From positions 88,189 through 152,188 of the forward strand of contig NADL03000561.1 in NCBI GenBank assembly GCA_002205965.3: a stretch of DNA of 64,000 nt, read 5' to 3'. Positions 54,190 through 62,436 of this stretch are shown piece after piece. Position 1 is the stretch's first letter; each line of letters begins with the position of its first letter. The DNA is from Kappaphycus alvarezii. Lineage: Eukaryota; Rhodophyta; Florideophyceae; Gigartinales; Solieriaceae. A program made the translations under genes and the position numbers. Below the pieces are notes generated by a model. The model had not been told where the DNA came from and did no database searches. It was given only the letters and a program-made list of their open reading frames with translations.

Positions 54190-54529
54190 AATGGAGAGAG
54201 TTCAGAGCAGGCTGCGTATATAGTTCTTGGATTTAGGGGTTTTCAATTTGGGTTTCATTCTTGATTTCAGTTGCCACGTGTATATCACAATTTTTAGAAT
54301 TACAACTGTAAAATCAATAGTCAGTTACTATTTGCTTTGATTTGATTCTGCGCTTGCAATTAATTTGGGTACTTAAAGTCCAACGTTTTTCTTCCGTCTC
54401 TTCCTTCTCCCTCTCCAAACATATCCACATCTACCCTGCATCTCCACCCGCACCTATATCAGAATCAACAGATTATATTTCTCTACTAACTTAACTCGTT
54501 GCATACCTCTCTAAACATCTCTCTTCCAA
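54190..54529 (+). promoter_or_regulatory. Promoter and pyrimidine-rich leader of unit 2 gene
   Basis: TATATAG at 54217-54223, an isolated GGATTTAGGGGTTTT telomere-like motif at 54229-54243, and a CT-rich region (54392-54418 and 54430-54455) followed by a second CT-rich run just before the ATG at 54530. CT-rich leaders are typical of fungal transcription starts. Sequence is conserved in all three units. Confidence 0.5.
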
Positions 54530-55975
54530 ATGGCGCAAATGTTCCGTGCCTGTTTTAGCATCAAGCAGCTCAACATCATCTCCGATGCGATGTCAGAGAA
54601 GGCTCTTCGTCCTGTCGATAATGCCACTGTCGAAGTTATTGCGGAGGACATGAAAAGTTTTGGTTTTGACCAAGCGAAGAGAGGAACATTTATCATGGGA
54701 ATCAAGACTTCGCATAGAGCTCACTTCAACGATGTCGCGCCCGGCTCTATGAAGGGAATGGTTTGGAACTTGAGCGCCAGGGAATTAGAAGCACTTCCAT
54801 CCATAGATCTATGCACCTCACAAGCGGACGCCGAGTCGGATCTGAAAGAATTCATTTTTATTGATGGCCGTCACCGACACAGGAGCATTGTTCAGGCCTT
54901 CTCCGATCGGGATGACATACTGGAAACGTACTTGTACTTTGATGTTTTCCTCAATATACCTACAAGCCAGGCCTTAGTGATGTCTTACAACGCATCTCGC
55001 ATTGCAAAATCGTCAGTTCCGTGCTTTCTCGACGAGTTGATCTGTATGAGAGGCCAGAAGTCCAAGCACGAATTACATTCTGCGATGAGGTTGTCGAAGA
55101 AACAGGTATCCGTTCTGAAGCATTTGAATGCCTGCATTACTCCCCTTTCACAGAGAGTGATCCAGCGTTGGCGCTCTTTGGGCCTCTTCTCGCTATCTAA
55201 CATCATGGACAGGGGAAACAGAATGCTATGGACTCTTTTGCATGCTTTTTCGCCTGGTACCATCAGATTGACGATGATGCGAAGGGGAAGAAAGAGCGCA
55301 CTTTGCTCATCTCTTCACGCAGCTTCTTTGTATTCTCATTCCCGTTTGATGTTGGCTATGCAAGGATTTGTGTTCGCCGCTATTGTTGTTGTCTACCGGC
55401 AGGTTCACAAGAAAAATGGCTCCTTAAGCGCCGCGGGAGTTCTTGAAAGGGTATCCAGCAGCATTACGATCGCTATGCTGGATATACTACCGAGATGGAA
55501 AGCCGAAAACAACAGTCTATCAGATGCACAGAAAATGTTTTGGGCGCTTTTTGTGACTTCGATTTCTTCCACTGCCCCATTTGATCAAGATTTGGAACAA
55601 GCTCATTCTAAATTTCGCGAGGTGTTGCAGGGTGTGGGTTCGGTCGAATTTGCTTGTGAAGATCTTGCACCAGCAAAACATCTATTCGACTCCATCCAGT
55701 CTCGTCTTTCCTCACCAGCTCGTGGCATGAAAATTGGGAAGGGCACAAAGAAGCCAGATGAAGCAACATCCCCTCCAAAAAAGAAAATGCGAGTCGAAAG
55801 TCATGACGTATCTGACGTAATTGTTGAGGGGAAATCTCAAGAGGCTGCTGACGAAATCACCGAAACGATCTCCGAATACATACCAAAGGGGAGTAGTCCC
55901 AACGTCATTGTTGCTCCGATCCCCCAAATACCGTGGATACCAATCCAAAGCTCGAGGTGGTGGAACCTATTTTGA
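54530..55975 (+). CDS. ParB-like nuclear protein of the array, copy 2, 5' frame (481 aa)
   Basis: Residues ~26-60 (LRPVDNATVEVIAEDMKSFG) and ~107-122 (EFIFIDGRHRHRSIVQAF) match the start and the G-x-x-R core of the ParB/sulfiredoxin fold. YLYFDVFLNIPTSQALVMSY follows, then N-A-S-R, as in ParB proteins. Residues ~180-230 (LHSAMRLSKKQVSVLKHLNA, then QRWRSLGLFSLSNIMD) resemble the ParB helix-turn-helix. A basic PPKKKMRVE near residue 420 is an SV40-like nuclear signal. So it is probably a nuclear DNA-binding protein; ATP/CTP use is not shown. The last 15 residues are out of frame: the shift at about 55926 (CCCCCAAATACC) cuts it from its 3' half. No family name is certain. Confidence 0.65.
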   Translation: MAQMFRACFSIKQLNIISDAMSEKALRPVDNATVEVIAEDMKSFGFDQAKRGTFIMGIKTSHRAHFNDVAPGSMKGMVWNLSARELEALPSIDLCTSQADAESDLKEFIFIDGRHRHRSIVQAFSDRDDILETYLYFDVFLNIPTSQALVMSYNASRIAKSSVPCFLDELICMRGQKSKHELHSAMRLSKKQVSVLKHLNACITPLSQRVIQRWRSLGLFSLSNIMDRGNRMLWTLLHAFSPGTIRLTMMRRGRKSALCSSLHAASLYSHSRLMLAMQGFVFAAIVVVYRQVHKKNGSLSAAGVLERVSSSITIAMLDILPRWKAENNSLSDAQKMFWALFVTSISSTAPFDQDLEQAHSKFREVLQGVGSVEFACEDLAPAKHLFDSIQSRLSSPARGMKIGKGTKKPDEATSPPKKKMRVESHDVSDVIVEGKSQEAADEITETISEYIPKGSSPNVIVAPIPQIPWIPIQSSRWWNLF

Positions 55976-57108
55976 AAGTAAGGGAAAAACGCGCCTCGGT
56001 CGCAAAGGTGGTACATCTTACGTCAAAAGAAGTTATGGGGAGGGAAAAGATTCTTCAAATATCTGATGATAGCGTTGGAAGCACGGACGAGAAGTGTCTT
56101 GATGTTCGGAACGTGGAGAAAGTGAAGATGCATATGCCAGCACGTGAGGAAGCTGATGAAGAGGTTGCAGACCGAACCGAAGACGATGCTGCAATTATGA
56201 TTCTGCCTTCAAGCGCCCGCAGGCACCGAGAAAATACTCATTTAAGTGTTAGAAAGACTCGGAGTAGCGAAAGGCTGCGCTCTAAAAGGGACTTCTGCGA
56301 TTCCCATCGCAGTAATGAGGTCAAGACGCAGCGCGAACAGGTCCCCTCGCAAAAGGCCAAACGAAAGAACTTCCCGGGAAAACGGGCATCTGAGCCTACC
56401 CCTCAACCGTCGAGTTCATGTGGACGTATTGATCCAGAAGTTCGACGCAAAATTGCGTGCGCCTCAAACTGTCTCGAGCTGGCTGATAAATACCTACAAC
56501 AAATCGAAATCGTTCAGGTATCGCAGCATGAAGAGAGAATTCTCGAAATCGAGCCGGAACCTCTCCACAATGGAGCGAAGTGGATTGGCTTCTTCAAGTC
56601 CTATGATAACTGCTACGGACATACTGTCTCCGAAGTACTTGAAGAGATTTTCCTTAAGAACTATAACATGGTGTATGCCATAACAATGAACGAGACTGCC
56701 GTTATGTCTCCTGAGAAGTCATTTGGAAATGGAAAGCTTAAATTATACTCTCAGACGATCGTTGTCTCGCCAGAGTTCGATGGGTCTTTGTCGAATATTG
56801 CTTCGACATGCATCTGCCACTTTTTGGTTTACGCTAATATTCCTGAGATCCAAACATCGCTTAAAATTCAGTCGTTGAGCTCCGAGGGTTTAGAAAGTGA
56901 CCTTCACGCATTTCTCAAATTGGAGTTTAGCAAAATCATGCAGAGATTCCCTCGTTATAAAATTCTCGACGTCACCGGCGAGGATACGGAGGTTCTCAAG
57001 GAATTTCTCACCGTGACCCGTCCATCATCTCCGACAGTTTTCCGAAAGGTCATGGCATGGGTGTTCGATGGCCGGAGGTCGACATCAATTGGGTCTTCGA
57101 GGCGTTGA
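55933..57108 (+). CDS. Array gene copy 2, 3' frame (391 aa)
   Basis: This continues the protein of the 5' frame (the halves are joined in copy 1). It has a Lys/Glu/Asp-rich linker with serine/arginine patches (TRSSERLRSKRDFC, KAKRKNFPGKRA). A folded-looking part follows: KIACASNCLELADKYLQQIE, KWIGFFKSYDNCYGHTVSEV, YAITMNETAVMSPEKSFGNG, then IASTCICHFLVYANIPEIQT and FLKLEFSKIMQRFPRYKILD. I recognise no domain in this half. Of the three copies only this one reads through the T-run at 56840. A lost G near 57092 gives an early stop (GSSRR) shortly before the telomere-like tract. Confidence 0.6.
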   Translation: MDTNPKLEVVEPILKVREKRASVAKVVHLTSKEVMGREKILQISDDSVGSTDEKCLDVRNVEKVKMHMPAREEADEEVADRTEDDAAIMILPSSARRHRENTHLSVRKTRSSERLRSKRDFCDSHRSNEVKTQREQVPSQKAKRKNFPGKRASEPTPQPSSSCGRIDPEVRRKIACASNCLELADKYLQQIEIVQVSQHEERILEIEPEPLHNGAKWIGFFKSYDNCYGHTVSEVLEEIFLKNYNMVYAITMNETAVMSPEKSFGNGKLKLYSQTIVVSPEFDGSLSNIASTCICHFLVYANIPEIQTSLKIQSLSSEGLESDLHAFLKLEFSKIMQRFPRYKILDVTGEDTEVLKEFLTVTRPSSPTVFRKVMAWVFDGRRSTSIGSSRR

Positions 57109-57172
57109 GATCTATTGTCCTGAAGAAGTGCCATTGTGGTGGTCATTCGGTCCTTGGAAAACATAATGAAGG

Positions 57173-57252
57173 TTTTAGGGATTAGGGGATTAGGGGTTTT
57201 TAGGGGTTTTTTTAGGGGTTTTTAGGGGATTTAGGGGATTTAGGGGTTTTTA
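57173..57252 (+). repeat. Telomere-like tract T2
   Basis: TTTTAGGGATTAGGGGATTA and similar units between copy 2 and unit 3. Confidence 0.85.
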
Positions 57253-59369
57253 GTTACCGGCCTGGTGGGGATTTGGGTGGCCGAGGGATTTGTTGCACAT
57301 GTTATTTATATGTTCCAATAAGGCTTGTATGGTCCTCGACAGTGTTCAGGAGTGCTTCATTGTCTTTCTGACAACAGTTGAAGCATAGAAGTAAAAATAT
57401 TTTGAGTTATGACAATTTTTCGAAAATGTCGATTTTGGCTATTTTTGATGCGGTTGTATCGTTTTTCTAGGAAATGGATCACAGACCTATATTAACCCGT
57501 TATTATTTAAGAAATGGATGAAGTAGGCAGTGTATACAACACTTTTATGAAAAAGTGTGCAAAGATAGCGTCATGCAGACTCTTGGTGTTGCCATGTTTT
57601 AAGGCGGTTTTGACGGTAAACTCGATTTTGTGGAGTGTTTGTTCAATTAAAGCATTAATCTTGTGCTGAAGTGGTCCCTTGATAGTGGTATTCAGCGTCT
57701 ATATTATATTTGTGTGCTGCGATCATGGCCTACGCAGTGATATGGGTCGGGGCTACCTGATTTTCCCTACTATATCCATTTTTTGGGATTGCAGTGAAAA
57801 TCGATGAAACGAACAGTTGATATTAGTAAGGTTTATGTTGGATACGCTGCAAGTCAAACTCTGCATAAAAGTGGCCAATGCAAAAAACTTGCTCTTTAAG
57901 CGGAATTGATGACGGCTCTGTTTGCGAACAAGTGATCCAATGTGCTCTTAGTGTGTTCTTGGGACCTTGTAAAGTGAGCTGGATACAAATTCGCTTTTAT
58001 CCGAAAAACTCCGCAAGGAATCGTTAGTAGTAAGAAATTGGGTAAGGTTTCCTGAACACGAGGATCTGCTGAATTTACATAGGTGACGCACTCAAAGCAT
58101 TTGTTTATAAATTGCTTCCTAACTGAGAAAAGTAAAAACTGAATACCGTCTTGCCTTTATTGAATCCTTGAATCCATTTGGTAGAGAAATAATTCCTAAA
58201 TCCTGATAAATGGAGCAGTTGGTATTAGTATGCCTTGTTTTCGGTGCGTGGAATGTAATGCTCCGGTGATTGGTGTCGATAAAAAATGACACAGAGCGAC
58301 CTTTTGTGTTTACTAGATCCATTTGGGGATAAATATGACTTGAAATCCGTTGGATTGCTTATATCACAAGAGTAGGAAAAGTATGATGCTGTCCGGGATG
58401 TAAGGATTTGGAGAATGTATTTGTCTTTAATCAAGTCATTGCTGGTTCAATGCTTCCTAAATGAGAAACGTGACGTACAAATACCTTATGGTCTTTATTC
58501 AATTTAGTTGATGCGTGTGTTTTCAGTTGCAACCTGATGAATACAGCAGATCACCTTAGTAAGTATTTGCATGGTGCTCGTAATGTGAGGTTCAGGCTAA
58601 TGGTGGGGTGGGAATATATGCCTTGAAATCCGTTGGAGCGATTGTCCTCAAAATGAATTTTTAAGGGACGCCCAGTGTGAGCCTTTCGAGCATGGATGGA
58701 GAGCTTTTATCGTTCTGATGAATATCAAAGTCTTACGCGATCTAGGAGTGAGAGTCATGTTGGAAGGAGGAATTTTGCCATTTACGTTCATACGGACTGC
58801 TTAAGAAACATAGGACTTATGGATAAATGACATTGAGGGCCATCCGCACTTGTTTCTAACTGACATGATGTAGCAATGGTAAAGAGATTTTTGACCTCTA
58901 CAAGGCTCATAGAACTTGAGCGTCATTTAGGCTCTATTTCTATAAAAATGATCATGAAATCTATCACAAACGGCAGGGTTTTAGCGTATTTATTACAACA
59001 GAGAGATTGTAGTTTGCCATTACTGGTCTTACTTGCAAAACAATGATCATAAAGTCTACCTTGCATGGCCTTGAAATTTCAGTTCGGAATGAGAGAATTT
59101 GGAGCGAGCCGTCATTTCTGTATATTGTGTTTTGAAATAAATGGCAGCGAAGATCATCCGGACATATTTCTATCTGACATGATTTCACCATGCAAAGAGG
59201 TTTTGGACAACAACGACTTTCTGTGAAATACAAAGTCTTTCCCGGTTCTGTTTACATAAAAATGACCATAACGTCCATCATATACGGCGGGTTCGTAGTA
59301 GTGTGTAATTCGGTTCTACTTCCAAAAACATGTCATAACGTCTAAAAAAACGACCAGGAGCTGGCGGGT
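57253..59369 (+). repeat. Non-coding part of unit 3
   Basis: Nearly identical to 52063-54189. Small differences include a shorter GCGGGTTCG stretch at 59287 where unit 2 has GCGGGGTATTCG. Confidence 0.75.
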
Positions 59370-59712
59370 TGCAATGGAGAGAGTTCAGAGCAGGCTGCGT
59401 ATATAGTTCTTGGATTTAGGGGTTTTCAATTTGGGTTTCATTCTTGATTTCAGTTGCCACGTGTATATCACAATTTTTAGAATTACAACTGTAAAATCAA
59501 TAGTCAGTTACTATTTGCTTTGATTTGATTCTGCGCTTGCAATTAATTTGGGTACTTAAAGTCCAACGTTTTTCTTCCGTCTCTTCCTTCTCCCTCTCCA
59601 AACATATCCACATCTACCCTGCATCTCCACCCGCACCTATATCAGAATCAACAGATTATATTTCTCTACTAACTTAACTCGTTGCATACCTCTCTAAACA
59701 TCTCTCTTCCAA
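59370..59712 (+). promoter_or_regulatory. Promoter and pyrimidine-rich leader of unit 3 gene
   Basis: Same sequence as 54190-54529: TATATAG near 59400, TTTAGGGG motif, CT-rich leader, ATG at 59713. Confidence 0.5.
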
Positions 59713-61158
59713 ATGGCGCAAATGTTCCGTGCCTGTTTTAGCATCAAGCAGCTCAACATCATCTCCGATGCGATGTCAGAGAAGGCTCTTCGTCCTGTCG
59801 ATAATGCCACTGTCGAAGTTATTGCGGAGGACATGAAAAGTTTTGGTTTTGACCAAGCGAAGAGAGGAACATTTATCATGGGAATCAAGACTTCGCATAG
59901 AGCTCACTTCAACGATGTCGCGCCCGGCTCTATGAAGGGAATGGTTTGGAACTTGAGCGCCAGGGAATTAGAAGCACTTCCATCCATAGATCTATGCACC
60001 TCACAAGCGGACGCCGAGTCGGATCTGAAAGAATTCATTTTTATTGATGGCCGTCACCGACACAGGAGCATTGTTCAGGCCTTCTCCGATCGGGATGACA
60101 TACTGGAAACGTACTTGTACTTTGATGTTTTCCTCAATATACCTACAAGCCAGGCCTTAGTGATGTCTTACAACGCATCTCGCATTGCAAAATCGTCAGT
60201 TCCGTGCTTTCTCGACGAGTTGATCTGTATGAGAGGCCAGAAGTCCAAGCACGAATTACATTCTGCGATGAGGTTGTCGAAGAAACAGGTATCCGTTCTG
60301 AAGCATTTGAATGCCTGCATTACTCCCCTTTCACAGAGAGTGATCCAGCGTTGGCGCTCTTTGGGCCTCTTCTCGCTATCTAACATCATGGACAGGGGAA
60401 ACAGAATGCTATGGACTCTTTTGCATGCTTTTTCGCCTGGTACCATCAGATTGACGATGATGCGAAGGGGAAGAAAGAGCGCACTTTGCTCATCTCTTCA
60501 CGCAGCTTCTTTGTATTCTCATTCCCGTTTGATGTTGGCTATGCAAGGATTTGTGTTCGCCGCTATTGTTGTTGTCTACCGGCAGGTTCACAAGAAAAAT
60601 GGCTCCTTAAGCGCCGCGGGAGTTCTTGAAAGGGTATCCAGCAGCATTACGATCGCTATGCTGGATATACTACCGAGATGGAAAGCCGAAAACAACAGTC
60701 TATCAGATGCACAGAAAATGTTTTGGGCGCTTTTTGTGACTTCGATTTCTTCCACTGCCCCATTTGATCAAGATTTGGAACAAGCTCATTCTAAATTTCG
60801 CGAGGTGTTGCAGGGTGTGGGTTCGGTCGAATTTGCTTGTGAAGATCTTGCACCAGCAAAACATCTATTCGACTCCATCCAGTCTCGTCTTTCCTCACCA
60901 GCTCGTGGCATGAAAATTGGGAAGGGCACAAAGAAGCCAGATGAAGCAACATCCCCTCCAAAAAAGAAAATGCGAGTCGAAAGTCATGACGTATCTGACG
61001 TAATTGTTGAGGGGAAATCTCAAGAGGCTGCTGACGAAATCACCGAAACGATCTCCGAATACATACCAAAGGGGAGTAGTCCCAACGTCATTGTTGCTCC
61101 GATCCCCAAAATACCGTGGATACCAATCCAAAGCTCGAGGTGGTGGAACCTATTTTGA
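59713..61158 (+). CDS. ParB-like nuclear protein of the array, copy 3, 5' frame (481 aa)
   Basis: Identical to copy 2 except one residue near the C-terminal end (Lys for Gln in API-P-x-IP). It carries the same ParB-like core, helix-turn-helix-like segment and PPKKKMRVE signal. It shifts frame at about 61109 (CCCCAAAATACC). Confidence 0.65.
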   Translation: MAQMFRACFSIKQLNIISDAMSEKALRPVDNATVEVIAEDMKSFGFDQAKRGTFIMGIKTSHRAHFNDVAPGSMKGMVWNLSARELEALPSIDLCTSQADAESDLKEFIFIDGRHRHRSIVQAFSDRDDILETYLYFDVFLNIPTSQALVMSYNASRIAKSSVPCFLDELICMRGQKSKHELHSAMRLSKKQVSVLKHLNACITPLSQRVIQRWRSLGLFSLSNIMDRGNRMLWTLLHAFSPGTIRLTMMRRGRKSALCSSLHAASLYSHSRLMLAMQGFVFAAIVVVYRQVHKKNGSLSAAGVLERVSSSITIAMLDILPRWKAENNSLSDAQKMFWALFVTSISSTAPFDQDLEQAHSKFREVLQGVGSVEFACEDLAPAKHLFDSIQSRLSSPARGMKIGKGTKKPDEATSPPKKKMRVESHDVSDVIVEGKSQEAADEITETISEYIPKGSSPNVIVAPIPKIPWIPIQSSRWWNLF

Positions 61159-62059
61159 AAGTAAGGGAAAACGCGCCTCGGTCGCAAAGGTGGTACATCT
61201 TACGTCAAAAGAAGTTATGGGGAGGGAAAAGATTCTTCAAATATCTGATGATAGCGTTGGAAGCACGGACGAGAAGTGTCTTGATGTTCGGAACGTGGAG
61301 AAAGTGAAGATGCATATGCCAGCACGTGAGGAAGCTGATGAAGAGGTTGCAGACCGAACCGAAGACGATGCTGCAATTATGATTCTGCCTTCAAGCGCCC
61401 GCAGGCACCGAGAAAATACTCATTTAAGTGTTAGAAAGACTCGGAGTAGCGAAAGGCTGCGCTCTAAAAGGGACTTCTGCGATTCCCATCGCAGTAATGA
61501 GGTCAAGACGCAGCGCGAACAGGTCCCCTCGCAAAAGGCCAAACGAAAGAACTTCCCGGGAAAACGGGCATCTGAGCCTACCCCTCAACCGTCGAGTTCA
61601 TGTGGACGTATTGATCCAGAAGTTCGACGCAAAATTGCGTGCGCCTCAAACTGTCTCGAGCTGGCTGATAAATACCTACAACAAATCGAAATCGTTCAGG
61701 TATCGCAGCATGAAGAGAGAATTCTCGAAATCGAGCCGGAACCTCTCCACAATGGAGCGAAGTGGATTGGCTTCTTCAAGTCCTATGATAACTGCTACGG
61801 ACATACTGTCTCCGAAGTACTTGAAGAGATTTTCCTTAAGAACTATAACATGGTGTATGCCATAACAATGAACGAGACTGCCGTTATGTCTCCTGAGAAG
61901 TCATTTGGAAATGGAAAGCTTAAATTATACTCTCAGACGATCGTTGTCTCGCCAGAGTTCGATGGGTCTTTGTCGAATATTGCTTCGACATGCATCTGCC
62001 ACTTTTTGGTTTACGCTAATATCCTGAGATCCAAACATCGCTTAAAATTCAGTCGTTGA
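61159..62059 (+). CDS. Array gene copy 3, middle frame
   Basis: The open frame extends back to 61004, but residues encoded before 61167 are a shadow of the 5' frame. One A is missing at about 61166 (GGGAAAAC against GGGAAAAAC), bringing this frame into the true reading (KRASVAKVVHLTSKEV). It matches copy 2 until a T is lost near 62022 and ends NILRSKHRLKFSR at 62059. Confidence 0.55.
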
Positions 62060-62376
62060 GCTCCGAGGGTTTAGAAAGTGACCTTCACGCATTTCTCAAA
62101 TTGGAGTTTAGCAAAATCATGCAGAGATTCCCTCGTTATAAAATTCTCGACGTCACCGGCGAGGATACGGAGGTTCTCAAGGAATTTCTCACCGTGACCC
62201 GTCCATCATCTCCGACAGTTTTCCGAAAGGTCATGGCATGGGTGTTCGATGGCCGGAGGTCGACATCAATTGGGGTCTTCGAGGCGTTGAGATCTATTGT
62301 CCTGAAGAAGTGCCATTGTGGTGGTCATTCGGTCCTTGGAAAACATAATGAAGGTTTTAGGGGATTAGGGGATTAG
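62056..62376 (+). CDS. Array gene copy 3, C-terminal frame ending in telomere-like DNA
   Basis: It continues SSEGLESDLHAFLKLEFSK to VFRKVMAWVFDGRRSTSIGV, then KKCHCGGHSVLGKHNEGFRG-LGD. The last residues and the TAG (62374-62376) are encoded by GGTTTTAGGGGATTAGGGGA-type repeats. The gene therefore has no stop of its own and is probably truncated at its 3' end. Confidence 0.6.
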   Translation: MSSEGLESDLHAFLKLEFSKIMQRFPRYKILDVTGEDTEVLKEFLTVTRPSSPTVFRKVMAWVFDGRRSTSIGVFEALRSIVLKKCHCGGHSVLGKHNEGFRGLGD

Positions 62377-62436
62377 GGGTTTTTTAGGGGTTTTTTTAGG
62401 GGTTTTTAGGGGATTTAGGGATTTAGGGGTTTTTTA
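62354..62436 (+). repeat. Telomere-like tract T3
   Basis: TTTTAGGGGATTAGGGGATT followed by T-runs separated by AGGGG. Followed by GTTACCGGCCTGG, the start of the fourth unit. Confidence 0.85.

Noticed and set aside
54985-55263. A 92-codon minus-strand frame repeated in every array unit
   Set aside because: It is antisense to the ParB-like frame and its conservation follows from the unit's identity.
55228-55446. A plus-strand frame (FAWYHQIDDDAKGKKERTLL) overlapping the array gene
   Set aside because: It overlaps the longer 481-codon frame, which keeps continuous ParB-like sequence upstream. I could not exclude a frame change here, but the long frame is shared intact by two copies.
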